DNA of 41,641 nucleotides, from positions 74,523 through 116,163 of the forward strand of contig JAAELY010000545.1 of NCBI GenBank assembly GCA_024226335.1, written 5' to 3'. Below the pieces are notes generated by a model. It was not told the origin of the DNA. It was given only the letters and a program-made list of their open reading frames with translations, and did no database searches. Within the stretch, counting starts at the first letter, position 1. The number at the start of each line of letters is the position of its first letter. A program made the translations under genes and the position numbers. The stretch is from a bacterium (GTDB lineage: Bacteria > Myxococcota_A > UBA9160 > SZUA-336). Below are positions 1-8,258 of this stretch, piece by piece.

Positions 1-741
1 AACTCGTACTCGGGTCTAGCCGCGTGCGCGACCGGTTTCGTGCTCGAGAATCAGGTATTGATCATCAGCGGCTCGCTGGTCGGCGCATCGGGAATCATCC
101 TGACCAATATCATGTGCAAGGCCATGAATCGCTCTCTGGCCAATGTGATCTTCGGAGCCTTTGGCGCAGCAGCCGAGGGAGCCCCGGCGCAGGTCACGGC
201 CTCGGGCGGCGCGGTCAAGAGCGGCTCCGCAGACGACGCCGCCGTGATCCTGGACGCCGCACGCTCGGTCATCGTGGTTCCGGGCTACGGGCTTGCGGTC
301 GCACAGGCCCAGCACGTCGTGCGCGAACTCTCCGACGCCCTCACCGAACGCGGCGTCGACGTGAAGTACGCAATCCACCCAGTCGCCGGTCGCATGCCCG
401 GGCATATGAACGTTCTGCTCGCCGAGGCCGACGTTCCCTACGAGCAATTAGTGGAAATGGAGGAAATCAACCCGTCCTTCCCGCGCACCGATGTGGCGCT
501 GGTGATCGGAGCGAACGACGTCACCAATCCCGACGCGCGCGAGAACACCAGTAGCCCGATCTACGGAATGCCGATCCTCGAAGTCGACCGTGCAAAGACC
601 GTCATGGTCTGTAAACGCAGCATGAATCCCGGCTTTGCCGGCATCGACAATCCACTCTACGGACTGGATCAGACGATGATGCTATTCGGAGATGCGAAAT
701 CGATGGTGGAGTCGGTCATTGGATCTCTGAGAGAGCTATAG
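1..741 (+). CDS. pntB: NAD(P) transhydrogenase subunit beta, 3' part
   Basis: This is the C-terminal 246 residues of the beta subunit of proton-translocating transhydrogenase, an inner-membrane enzyme that drives hydride transfer between NADH and NADP+. The reading frame is open from base 1, so the gene starts outside the window. The first visible residues (NSYSGLAACATGF) lie in the last membrane helices, ending near the family segment IMCKAMNRS. The cytoplasmic NADP(H)-binding domain III follows, with GYGLAVAQAQ, HPVAGRMPGHMNVLLAEA, VIGANDVTNP, KRSMNPGFAG and MLFGDAK, all hallmarks of PntB. The C-terminus is complete. The alpha-subunit genes are expected just upstream, outside the window. 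Confidence 0.97.
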   Translation, partial: NSYSGLAACATGFVLENQVLIISGSLVGASGIILTNIMCKAMNRSLANVIFGAFGAAAEGAPAQVTASGGAVKSGSADDAAVILDAARSVIVVPGYGLAVAQAQHVVRELSDALTERGVDVKYAIHPVAGRMPGHMNVLLAEADVPYEQLVEMEEINPSFPRTDVALVIGANDVTNPDARENTSSPIYGMPILEVDRAKTVMVCKRSMNPGFAGIDNPLYGLDQTMMLFGDAKSMVESVIGSLREL

Positions 742-764
742 GACTCACGGGCCGGTCGGATATA

Positions 765-790
765 CACCGGGTCGCAGCAGCGACCCGGTG
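765..790. terminator. hairpin between convergent genes
   Basis: A perfect 11-bp stem (CACCGGGTCGC at 765-775, its complement at 780-790) closes a 4-base loop, AGCA. It fills the 60-bp gap between the ends of pntB and the leftward TPR lipoprotein gene. There is no clear T-tract on either side, so it may be a bidirectional terminator or an mRNA 3'-end stabiliser. The structure is seen directly; the function is inferred from its position. Confidence 0.65.
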
Positions 791-801
791 ATGATTCCGG
801 C

Positions 802-1698
802 CTATTCCGACGGGTCGGGATCTTCGATCTTGATCTCGAGATCCTTGCGTTCGTCGTAGATCTTCTTCAACTCGCGACGCCGCTCCATCTCGAGCTGGAG
901 CTGTTTTCGAACCGTGTCCTGGTCGAGTTCACGCGTTGCAACCTCGCGCCGCATCTTCTTGCAAGCTCCGACCATGTGAGGGCCGCAGGTCGGATTGGCG
1001 CAGCACACTGCTGCGAAGTCCTCGAGACTCTCCATCGGCTTGGGCAGCTTCGCCGTATCCCAGGTATCCGCGAAGCCGGGCGTCAGCTCTGCGGCCATGT
1101 CGAAGATATCGCGCGCTTCCACCATATCCCCGCTCTTCCAGGCGGCTAGAAGCTCGATGCGCTCGATCTCCGAGTGAGTCGCCCCCATTTTTCGGCCTCG
1201 GTCGACCAGACGTCGCGCGTCGCTCAACCGACCCATGTAGACGTAAATATGGGCGAGGTTGGTATAGAGGTGGGGATCCATGCGCTCCCGTGGACCGCGT
1301 TTGGCCAGGCGCAGAGCGGTCCGAAAACTCTCCAGCGAGGCGTCCATATCGCCCTGGTACGCTTTGATGATGCCAAACCACGTGTGCGGGAGGTGGGACT
1401 CGGGATCCTTCTCGGTCGCGACAATCAACTCTTCCTGGGCGCGATTCAGGTTCTCCGTGTAGGCGAGCTGATCGCCCTCGTCGATCGCCGAACGCGCCTT
1501 GCGGTAGTAGGCCGCGGCAAGTTCCAGGCGTACGTCGACATTGTCCGGATTCTTGACCTTGAGATCCTCGAGCACCTTGGCGGCTTCATCGACGTTGCCG
1601 TGCTTCATCTGCTCTTTCGCTGTGTACAGGCTGGGTCCACAGGCGAGCACTGCGGCAAGCGCAGCCAGGAGGATGAGCTGGAGCGGCAATTGAGTCAT
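802..1698 (-). CDS. TPR-repeat lipoprotein
   Basis: A 298-residue exported lipoprotein. A short N-terminus and hydrophobic stretch (residues 4-19) end in the lipobox V-L-A-C with Cys20. Residues about 28-215 form tandem tetratricopeptide-like helices (for example NVDEAAKVLEDL, GDMDASLESFRTAL and GRLSDARRLVDRG), a fold used for protein-protein contacts. A cysteine cluster follows (C232, C233, C238, C246). The tail is a highly charged, probably helical region rich in E, K and R (255-298). The ATG at 1698 is chosen because it gives a proper signal peptide and is preceded by GAGGAC. The gene lies 22 bp behind the M18 aminopeptidase gene, probably in one operon. The partner protein is unknown. Confidence 0.85.
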   Translation of the reverse strand: MTQLPLQLILLAALAAVLACGPSLYTAKEQMKHGNVDEAAKVLEDLKVKNPDNVDVRLELAAAYYRKARSAIDEGDQLAYTENLNRAQEELIVATEKDPESHLPHTWFGIIKAYQGDMDASLESFRTALRLAKRGPRERMDPHLYTNLAHIYVYMGRLSDARRLVDRGRKMGATHSEIERIELLAAWKSGDMVEARDIFDMAAELTPGFADTWDTAKLPKPMESLEDFAAVCCANPTCGPHMVGACKKMRREVATRELDQDTVRKQLQLEMERRRELKKIYDERKDLEIKIEDPDPSE

Positions 1699-1720
1699 GG
1701 CGTAGGTGTCCTCTTTGGGT

Positions 1721-3019
1721 TCATGATCCGGCGAAGAAGCTGCGCAGAACTCGAACCATGGGTTCGACGTCCGCGGCTCCCGCCATTTCCCGGCAGGAGT
1801 GCATGGAGAGCATGGGATTGCCGACGTCGACGGCCGGAATTCCAACGCGAGCCGCGCTGATCGGGCCGATCGTCGAGCCGCACGGCATATCGTTGCGACT
1901 TGTGAAATCCTGGGGCTCGATTCCCTCGTTCTTGCACAGCGAAGCGAACACACCCGCGGTGGCGGAATCGGTGGCATAGGCCTGGTCGACGTTGGTCTTG
2001 ATGACAGGCCCCCGTCCGATCACGGGCCGGTGTCCCGGTTCGTGCTTGTCGGCGTAGTTCGGGTGTACGGCGTGCGCCATATCGGCCGAGATCAAGAGCG
2101 AACGCGCGCGGGCGCGCGCCAGACCTTGTTGCGCATCCCGCTTGAAACCCGTCACGCAACGCTCCATCGAATCGAGCAGGAAAGTCCCGGCAGCGCCTTG
2201 CGCACTGCGACTCCCGACCTCCTCGTGATCGTAGAGGATGATCATCGAGGTCGACGCCGCGTTGCTCTTGCCCGAAAGCAACGCTGAAAGGGCAGCATGG
2301 CACGAAGCCAGATTGTCGAGCCTCGGTGCATGGATGAAGCTCTCGTCGATCCCCGCCAGCGACGCGGCCTGTGTGTCGTAGAGCATGAGATCGAACGCCA
2401 GGATATCGTCGACGTGGGCATCGGCGATCTCCTGTGCGCGAAGTTCCCGAACGACGAGTTCGGCCAGTCCCGGTGCACCCTCGAGTCCGCTGATCGGCAG
2501 GCTGTGTTTCTGCGAGTTGAGCTTGAGCCCCTGATCGCGAATCTCCCGATTCAAATGGATCGCCAGATTGGGAATCCGCACCAGCGGTCTACCGAAGTCG
2601 ATCGACACCGCGTGCGGTCCATCGGAAGCCTGAAGGGTGACACGCCCGGCGATCGACAGGTCCCGATCCAGCCAGGTGTGCAGGAGCAGTCCTCCGTAGG
2701 TTTCGACCGCAAACTGGCTATAGCCGTGAGCATTCACATCGGGCCGTGGGCGCAAGCGCAGATTTGGCGAATCGGTGTGTGCGCCCACGATGCGAAAACC
2801 GGCTTCCGCTGGAGATTCGCTGCCAATCTGCACCGCCATCAGACTGCCGCCATTGCGCACTACGTAGCGACGATCTCCGGGGGAGAGCGTCCAGAGATCC
2901 GCCTCACTGGCAGCTCGATAGCCTTCGGCTTCGAGCCGGCGAAGCGACTCCAGCACCGCGTGAAAGGGCGTGGGGGACGCATCGATGAAGTCGAGCAGAT
3001 CGCTTACGAGGGCAGACAT
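1721..3019 (-). CDS. apeB: M18 family aminopeptidase
   Basis: A 432-residue cytosolic zinc aminopeptidase of family M18 (aspartyl aminopeptidase type), which trims N-terminal residues from peptides. The expected metal and catalytic positions are present: H81 in GAHTDSP, D234 in APRLDNLAS, E266/E267 in YDHEEVGS, D313 in SADMAHAVHPN and H407 in SMHSCREM. Length and end-to-end motif order match the family, so it looks intact. It is the first gene of a leftward pair with the TPR lipoprotein. Substrate preference cannot be read from the sequence. Confidence 0.95.
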   Translation of the reverse strand: MSALVSDLLDFIDASPTPFHAVLESLRRLEAEGYRAASEADLWTLSPGDRRYVVRNGGSLMAVQIGSESPAEAGFRIVGAHTDSPNLRLRPRPDVNAHGYSQFAVETYGGLLLHTWLDRDLSIAGRVTLQASDGPHAVSIDFGRPLVRIPNLAIHLNREIRDQGLKLNSQKHSLPISGLEGAPGLAELVVRELRAQEIADAHVDDILAFDLMLYDTQAASLAGIDESFIHAPRLDNLASCHAALSALLSGKSNAASTSMIILYDHEEVGSRSAQGAAGTFLLDSMERCVTGFKRDAQQGLARARARSLLISADMAHAVHPNYADKHEPGHRPVIGRGPVIKTNVDQAYATDSATAGVFASLCKNEGIEPQDFTSRNDMPCGSTIGPISAARVGIPAVDVGNPMLSMHSCREMAGAADVEPMVRVLRSFFAGS

Positions 3020-3044
3020 GGCTCAGAACGTAGCGAGAGGCTCG

Positions 3045-3075
3045 TTTACTCGCCCGGCAGCGTCCGGGGTAGAAT
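3045..3075 (+). promoter_or_regulatory. candidate promoter for the acyl-CoA synthetase gene
   Basis: A TAGAAT hexamer (3070-3075, 5 of 6 to the sigma-70 -10 consensus) lies 19 bp after TTTACT (3045-3050, 4 of 6 to TTGACA). The start codon is at 3125. The spacer is longer than the ideal 17, so this is a tentative call. Confidence 0.35.
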
Positions 3076-3078
3076 GGC

Positions 3079-3104
3079 TTCGGAGCCGTATGCAATGCTC
3101 CGGA
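3079..3104 (+). other. 5'-leader hairpin before the acyl-CoA synthetase gene
   Basis: CGGAGC (3081-3086) pairs with GCTCCG (3097-3102). The stem extends by one T-G and one T-A pair, and the loop is 10 bases. It sits just upstream of the strong ribosome-binding site (AGGGAGG, about 3111-3117) and could be the first structure in the transcript. Its role is unknown. Confidence 0.4.
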
Positions 3105-3124
3105 AGTGACAGGGAGGGACAAAC

Positions 3125-4684
3125 ATGACCACGATTGCGACCAGCGCCGAGAAGTTTCCAGACCGACCCGCAGTGATCTTCGGCAACGGAGAGTTCACAG
3201 AGACCTATCGGGAACTCGAACAGCGCTCGCGGCGAATCGCCCACGCCTTGAGTTCCGCCGGCCTCTCGCACGGGGACTGCATTGCTGCGTTGATCGGAAA
3301 CTGCAACGAGTTCTTCGATGTGTACTGGGCCTGCCACCGCACGGGGCTGTACTTCACACCCGTCAACTGGCATCTGCAAGAAGATGAGATCCAGTACATT
3401 GTCGACAACTGCGATGCAGACGTATTGATCGCCAGTGCAGAATTCGCGCAGATCGCCAGCCGGGTCGCGCAGCGTGTTCCGCGGGCGAAGATCCTCATCT
3501 CTGTCGGCGGTGAGATCGAAGGCTTCGAAACCCTGGAATCCTTCGTCTCCGGTGCTCCCGAAGACGAACCCCTCGCCGAAGAACTCGAAGGCTCGGTCAT
3601 GTTGTATTCCTCGGGAACAACGGGCAAGCCAAAGGGCGTTCGCCGTGCGCTCCCGAGGGTCCCGGCAGGTGATCCAGCGACGAACATCGCCGCAATCGGG
3701 ATGATGGGCATGTTCGGCATCAGCGAAGATGACCGCTATCTGTCACCGGCCCCGCTCTATCACGCGGCGCCGCTCGCGTTTTCGGCGGCACAACATCGAC
3801 TGGGCGCAACGGCCGTCATCATGCGCCGTTTCGACCCCGAAGAAGCGCTTCAGCTCATCCAGGAGCAGAAAATCAGCGCGTCGCAGTGGGTTCCGACGCA
3901 TTTCCGGCGCTTGCTTCAGCTTCCCGAGGAAACGCGAAACAAGTACGACGTTTCGAGCTTGAAGGTCGCAGTTCACGCTGCAGCCCCCTGCCCTGTCCCG
4001 ATTAAACTGGAAATGATCAAGTGGTGGGGTGAAGTGATCGTGGAGTACTACGCGGGTACCGAGGGTGGCGGCACGCTGATCCGCTCCGACGAGTGGCTCG
4101 AACACAAGGGATCGGTCGGGCGGCACTGGTCGGGCGGTACCATCCACCTACTCGATGAGGACGGCGGGGAAATCCTGAAACCCGACACAGAGGGTGCAAT
4201 CTACTTCGAAGCCCCCGCCGTAGCCGAGGCTCGTTTTCGATATCACAAGGATCCGGAAAAGACCGACAAGACCTATCGCGGCGACCTGTTCACAATCGGA
4301 GACATCGGCTACGTGGATGCGGACGGCTATCTGTACCTGACCGACCGCCAGTCGAACATGATCATCTCGGGTGGAGTGAACATCTACCCGCAGGAAACGG
4401 AAAACCACCTGATCATGCACCCCAAAGTCGACGACGTGGCCGTGATCGGTGTGCCTAGCGAAGAAATGGGCGAAGAGGTCAAGGCCGTCGTCGTACCCGT
4501 TTCCGGCAGCAAGACCGGACCGGCCCTGGAAGCCGAGTTGATCAAGTTCTGCCGCGATTCGATCGCGCATTACAAGTGCCCGCGCACCATCGACTTCGCA
4601 ACCGAAGTACCGCGCACCGAGACCGGCAAGATGGCAAAGCGACGCCTGAAAGAACGCTACTGGGGCAAGGACCGCAAGATCTGA
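3125..4684 (+). CDS. acyl-CoA synthetase (AMP-forming)
   Basis: A 519-residue member of the ANL adenylation superfamily, which activates a carboxylic acid as acyl-AMP and transfers it to CoA. The P-loop-like motif YSSGTTGKPKGV is at 161-172, followed by the adenine-binding YYAGTEGG (about 308), D393 in the GDIGYVDADGYLYL segment, TDR with R408, the hinge region and the catalytic lysine K502 in PRTETGKMAKR. The FadD3/FadD13-like layout suggests a medium, long-chain or ring-derived acid, but the substrate is not determinable. The start has AGGGAGG about 7 bases upstream. It stands alone on its strand and is convergent with the DsbA-fold gene. Confidence 0.93.
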   Translation: MTTIATSAEKFPDRPAVIFGNGEFTETYRELEQRSRRIAHALSSAGLSHGDCIAALIGNCNEFFDVYWACHRTGLYFTPVNWHLQEDEIQYIVDNCDADVLIASAEFAQIASRVAQRVPRAKILISVGGEIEGFETLESFVSGAPEDEPLAEELEGSVMLYSSGTTGKPKGVRRALPRVPAGDPATNIAAIGMMGMFGISEDDRYLSPAPLYHAAPLAFSAAQHRLGATAVIMRRFDPEEALQLIQEQKISASQWVPTHFRRLLQLPEETRNKYDVSSLKVAVHAAAPCPVPIKLEMIKWWGEVIVEYYAGTEGGGTLIRSDEWLEHKGSVGRHWSGGTIHLLDEDGGEILKPDTEGAIYFEAPAVAEARFRYHKDPEKTDKTYRGDLFTIGDIGYVDADGYLYLTDRQSNMIISGGVNIYPQETENHLIMHPKVDDVAVIGVPSEEMGEEVKAVVVPVSGSKTGPALEAELIKFCRDSIAHYKCPRTIDFATEVPRTETGKMAKRRLKERYWGKDRKI

Positions 4685-4702
4685 GCCTTTCCACCAGGCC
4701 CG

Positions 4703-5293
4703 CTAAGCTTTCTGAAGGTAGTGCCGCACCAGTTCGAAGCGATCGTTTCCCCAGAACATCTCGCCACCGACAAAGATCGTCGGTACGCCAAACACTCCCT
4801 TTCGAATGGCGTCGTTCGTCTCCCGTTCGAGGCGATCGGTCAGAGCGTCCGAAGTCGCCCGCTGCATGACGGTGTCCACGTCGAGATCGGCTGAGCGAAT
4901 CAATTCCTGCAGTACGGTTTCATCGGAAAGATCGCGGGCTTCGGCCCAGCGGGCGCGATAGGTCGGATAATGGAACTCGCGAAAACGTCCCATGTCCTGG
5001 GCCACGAGAGCGATCTTGAGGGCGAGTCTCGTCGAGGTCCGGCGCAACCTGGCGGCGTCGGGCGAAATCTCGGCGCCCACTAATTCGGCCCAGTGCCGGA
5101 TGTCGTTCCGGGCGTTGTCCTGCTTGCGCCCCCCCAGCTCCGGGTATTTTCCCGCTCCGGGCTCGGCGAGCGAAACGAGATGCACGGGGCGAAAGTCGAT
5201 CTCTGCTCCAAGGTCCTGGAAATGCGCCTCCACTCGACAGCTGCCGATATAGGCCCAGGGGCACGCGTAGTCGAAATAGAACGGAATTCGCAT
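4703..5293 (-). CDS. DsbA-fold oxidoreductase / 2-hydroxychromene-2-carboxylate isomerase-like
   Basis: A 196-residue thioredoxin-fold protein of the DsbA/kappa-GST/HCCA isomerase group. The N-terminal active-site region reads DYACPWAYIG, with one cysteine at position 11, so a CxxC pair is missing. The C-terminal GVFGVPTIFVGGEMFWGNDR contains the cis-proline loop and the FWGNDR ending typical of NahD-like isomerases and FrnE-like proteins. There is no signal peptide, so it is cytosolic. It could be a glutathione-dependent isomerase or a monothiol oxidoreductase; sequence alone does not decide. Its ATG lies head to head with the serine hydrolase gene, leaving very little room for two promoters. 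Confidence 0.85.
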   Translation of the reverse strand: MRIPFYFDYACPWAYIGSCRVEAHFQDLGAEIDFRPVHLVSLAEPGAGKYPELGGRKQDNARNDIRHWAELVGAEISPDAARLRRTSTRLALKIALVAQDMGRFREFHYPTYRARWAEARDLSDETVLQELIRSADLDVDTVMQRATSDALTDRLERETNDAIRKGVFGVPTIFVGGEMFWGNDRFELVRHYLQKA

Positions 5294-5343
5294 TGGTCAC
5301 CCCCGATTGTGATTCTACGGCCAGAATACAGCATTCTCCCCCT

Positions 5344-6453
5344 GTGGATCCGAACTTCACAGAACTGCGCCAGGAGATCCAGCGACAGGTCTCAGAGGGA
5401 ATCCGCCCGTCGGTCCAGGTGGCCGTCAACTGGCGGGGGAAACTGGTTTTCGATGAAGCCTGCGGTGAGGGTGCGACCCCGGAGTCGAGCTATCTGCTCT
5501 GGAGTGCGACCAAGCCGTTGATCGCGATCGCACTCCTTCAGCTCGTGGAAGAAGGAGCTGTCGACCTGGATGATCGCATCGACCGGACAATCCCGGAGTT
5601 CGGTCAGAACGGAAAAGAGCGCGCCACGCTCGTGCACCTGCTCTCCCATCGCGGTGGATTCCCGGACAACTCTCCGAGTGTGCGCCGAGAACTCTGGAAG
5701 CACGCGCGCGACTGGAACGCGGCACTCGACTTCGTCTGCAAGATGAAAGCGGCCTGGAAGCCGGGCAGCGATCGTGGCTACCACCCGATGTCGGGCTGGT
5801 TCGTAGTTGGTGAGCTCATCCGACGCCTGGATGGACGTGAACTGCCCCACTCCTTGCGCGAGCGTGTTCTCGATCCGCTGGGTATTTCGGAAGACGGCTT
5901 CTGCCTGGGGGAACCCGAGAAGCTCCTGGCAGCGCCGATGACGGTGCATACCCGGGACGAACGCGGAGCTCCGCGCCAGAGCGAAGCCGACTACTTCAAC
6001 GACCCGCTCACCCACGCCGCGGTGATCCCCGGAGGTGGCGGAATCGCCCGAGCCCGCGATCTGGTGAAATTCTACCGCGCGCTTCTGGACGGCGGCCAGG
6101 GCGCGAAGTCCCGAATCCTGAAATCCGAAACCGTGCGGCTCGCCACGTTCCCTCACGCGGTCGGCATCCCCGATCGTACTTTCCTGCGAGACGTCCCCTG
6201 GGGACTGGGCTTTCATCTCAAACACGTGAGACCGTCTCTCGATGACTGCGGCACGCTTGCGACTCCCGGAACGTTCGGCCACGGCGGCCACTTTCTGGTC
6301 AACACCAGTTGGGCCGATCCCGGCAGGGATCTGGCGTGCTGCATTCTGGCGAACGGCCTGAGCGAATCCCGGCTCGGCATACGCTCGGTCCGCGCGCTAT
6401 CCGACGCTGTACACCGCGCCATCGACCGGGCAGTCGCTGGCGCGCAAGAGTAG
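5344..6453 (+). CDS. serine hydrolase, class C beta-lactamase-like fold
   Basis: A 369-residue penicillin-binding-protein-like hydrolase (Pfam Beta-lactamase family), acting as an esterase or peptidase. The nucleophile motif is SATK (S54, K57 counting from the GTG start). The tyrosine region reads GYHPMSG (Y146), and the usual KTG triad is replaced by HGG (313-315), as in esterase-type members. No signal peptide is visible, so it is probably cytosolic. The frame is also open from a TTG at 5293, which would overlap the divergent gene by one base. I prefer the GTG at 5344 because family homology begins just after it, but neither start has a convincing Shine-Dalgarno site. AlgH follows 10 bp later. 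Confidence 0.85.
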   Translation: MDPNFTELRQEIQRQVSEGIRPSVQVAVNWRGKLVFDEACGEGATPESSYLLWSATKPLIAIALLQLVEEGAVDLDDRIDRTIPEFGQNGKERATLVHLLSHRGGFPDNSPSVRRELWKHARDWNAALDFVCKMKAAWKPGSDRGYHPMSGWFVVGELIRRLDGRELPHSLRERVLDPLGISEDGFCLGEPEKLLAAPMTVHTRDERGAPRQSEADYFNDPLTHAAVIPGGGGIARARDLVKFYRALLDGGQGAKSRILKSETVRLATFPHAVGIPDRTFLRDVPWGLGFHLKHVRPSLDDCGTLATPGTFGHGGHFLVNTSWADPGRDLACCILANGLSESRLGIRSVRALSDAVHRAIDRAVAGAQE

Positions 6454-6463
6454 ACTGACCTCG

Positions 6464-7024
6464 ATGAGCGAACAGAAGATCGCGCCGGGACTGCTCCTGG
6501 CCATGCCGCAACTCCAGGATCCGAATTTCCAACGCAGCGTCGTGCTGATGGTGCAGCACGACAGCGAGATGAGTCTGGGGCTGATCTTGAATCGGCCGTC
6601 TGAAACGACGGTCACCGAGATACTCGGTGCGATGGGCATCCCCTGGAGGGGAGATACGGATGATCTTGTCTGGGAAGGAGGTCCCGTCATGCCCGAAACT
6701 GGTTGGCTCCTGCACACCCGGAGCAAAAACGTCCCCCCGGGCGATGGCACCCTGGAACTCCTGGCGGGAATCTCGCTGACGACATCGCCGGAAAATCTGC
6801 AATTTCTGGCGCAGCAACCGCCGGCCCACGTTCGCTTCCTGATGGGGTACGCAGGCTGGGGAGCCGGTCAACTCAGTGCCGAACTGGTAGAAGGCGCGTG
6901 GCTCGCGATCAAAGCAACCCGCGAACTGATCTTCGAGACCGAACCCGACGTCATGTGGGAATCCGCACTGGCGTCGATCGGCGTGGACCCGGGGTCGCTC
7001 TTTCCCGGGCAGGGCGTGCACTGA
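6464..7024 (+). CDS. algH: YqgE/AlgH family protein
   Basis: A 186-residue protein of the UPF0301/AlgH family, named from alginate regulation in Pseudomonas but of unclear molecular function. Family landmarks are present in order: PGLLLAMPQLQDPNFQRSVV, LGLILNRPS, WEGGPVMPE, RFLMGYAGWGAGQLSAEL and GAWLAI. The length is usual for the family. It is probably cotranscribed with the upstream serine hydrolase gene (10-bp gap). Its stop lies 2 bp from the stop of the convergent epimerase gene. Confidence 0.95.
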   Translation: MSEQKIAPGLLLAMPQLQDPNFQRSVVLMVQHDSEMSLGLILNRPSETTVTEILGAMGIPWRGDTDDLVWEGGPVMPETGWLLHTRSKNVPPGDGTLELLAGISLTTSPENLQFLAQQPPAHVRFLMGYAGWGAGQLSAELVEGAWLAIKATRELIFETEPDVMWESALASIGVDPGSLFPGQGVH

Positions 7025-7026
7025 AA

Positions 7027-7941
7027 TCAGGCGCGCTGGAGCTCTTTGCGCAAGGCCGATTCGAGGTCGGAGAAGTGGAAGTGATGGCCGCTATCCCGGG
7101 CGCGTTTCGCCGCGACTCGAACGCCCCCGAGCATCAACGCGGGCCCCATCTCACCGGCCAGCGCACGAATCGCGAATGCAGGCACACTGAAGAGCGTAGG
7201 GCGACGCAACACGGCGCCCAGGACTCGTGTGAACTCCGCATTCGATACGGGTTCGGGAGCTACCGCATTGAGCGGACCCGACAGCTCTTCGGTCGATAGC
7301 GCGTGCCGCAGCAATCCCACGACGTCGTCCAGATGAATCCAGCTCATGTACTGCTGGCCGCCACCTAGCTTGCCACCGAGTCCCAGGCCGAACGGGATGC
7401 GCAGGTTCGCCAGCAACCCTCCCTTGCGCGACAGCACCAGGCCGATGCGCAGATTGACGACGCGAATTCCCGCGTCTCGGGCCGGCCGGGTTTCGGCCTC
7501 CCAGGCGATACAGACCTCGGGCAAGAAACCGCTGCCAGGTGAACAATCTTCGTCCATCCAGTTCGACTGGCGATCGCCGTAGTAGCCGATCGCCGAAGCC
7601 GAGACGAGTACGCGGGGTTTGCGTTCCAGGCCGGCTAGCGTTTCGCAAATCAGCCTCGTACCGCGCCTTCGGCTTTCGAGAATGCGCGACTTGCGGGCCT
7701 GGTTCCAGCGTCCGCCGGCGATGGACTCCCCGGCGAGGTGCACGACGGCATCGACCCCCTCGAGTGCCGCCGCATCGATCTCGCCCTTTTCGGGATCCCA
7801 GTAGACGTCAGGATCCCGGGCGTGACTCTTGTCGCGCACGAGCCGCTGAATCTGCACGGGCTCCGACGCAAAGGATTCGCTCAGAGCCGTACCGATCAGT
7901 CCACTCGAACCGCTGATCGCGATGCGCTCTGAAAAACTCAT
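7027..7941 (-). CDS. TIGR01777-type NAD-dependent epimerase/dehydratase
   Basis: A 304-residue extended short-chain dehydrogenase of the YfcH/SDR39U1 group. The N-terminal nucleotide-binding motif is ISGSSGLIGTAL (GSSGLIG at 11-17). VVHLAGE, SASAIGYYG, WMDEDCSPGSGFLPEVCIAWE and MSWIHLDDVV are typical of this subgroup. The C-terminal DUF1731-like part (LRRPTLFSVPAFAIRALAGEMG) is present. The true substrate is unknown for the family. The ATG at 7941 lies 2 bp after the acylphosphatase stop; a GTG at 7953 would add four residues and overlap that gene. It is the last gene of the selD operon. Confidence 0.92.
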   Translation of the reverse strand: MSFSERIAISGSSGLIGTALSESFASEPVQIQRLVRDKSHARDPDVYWDPEKGEIDAAALEGVDAVVHLAGESIAGGRWNQARKSRILESRRRGTRLICETLAGLERKPRVLVSASAIGYYGDRQSNWMDEDCSPGSGFLPEVCIAWEAETRPARDAGIRVVNLRIGLVLSRKGGLLANLRIPFGLGLGGKLGGGQQYMSWIHLDDVVGLLRHALSTEELSGPLNAVAPEPVSNAEFTRVLGAVLRRPTLFSVPAFAIRALAGEMGPALMLGGVRVAAKRARDSGHHFHFSDLESALRKELQRA

Positions 7942-7943
7942 GC

Positions 7944-8258
7944 TCAATTCCACACACTGAAGTCCGAAAACTCATCTTGGGGAATTTCCTCGACCACCTC
8001 CACGCGATCCACGCGCGAAAACTGCGAGCCTCTGCGCACAAAGCCGAGCGCCTCTTCGACTGCACCGGCCAGACCCTCGATCAACACCTCGACACGTCCG
8101 TCGGGCAGGTTGCGCACCCAGCCGGTTACACCGAGGCGACGAGCTTCGCGCTCCGTCGAACCGCGATAGAAGACACCCTGCACGCGTCCGGACACGAACA
8201 CGTGCACCCGACGCTGCGTCCGACGAGCAACCTCCGACGCGTTCCCTTCAAACGCCAT
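7944..8258 (-). CDS. acyP: acylphosphatase
   Basis: A 104-residue small cytosolic enzyme that hydrolyses acyl phosphates. The signature block GRVQGVFYRGSTEREA contains the phosphate-binding arginine (R32), and GWVRNLPDGRVEV contains the catalytic asparagine (N50). The ending DFSVW is typical. The start ATG overlaps the selD stop codon by one base (TGATG), which suggests translational coupling. A GTG one codon upstream is an alternative start. The residues before position 15 are not conserved family sequence. Confidence 0.96.
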   Translation of the reverse strand: MAFEGNASEVARRTQRRVHVFVSGRVQGVFYRGSTEREARRLGVTGWVRNLPDGRVEVLIEGLAGAVEEALGFVRRGSQFSRVDRVEVVEEIPQDEFSDFSVWN

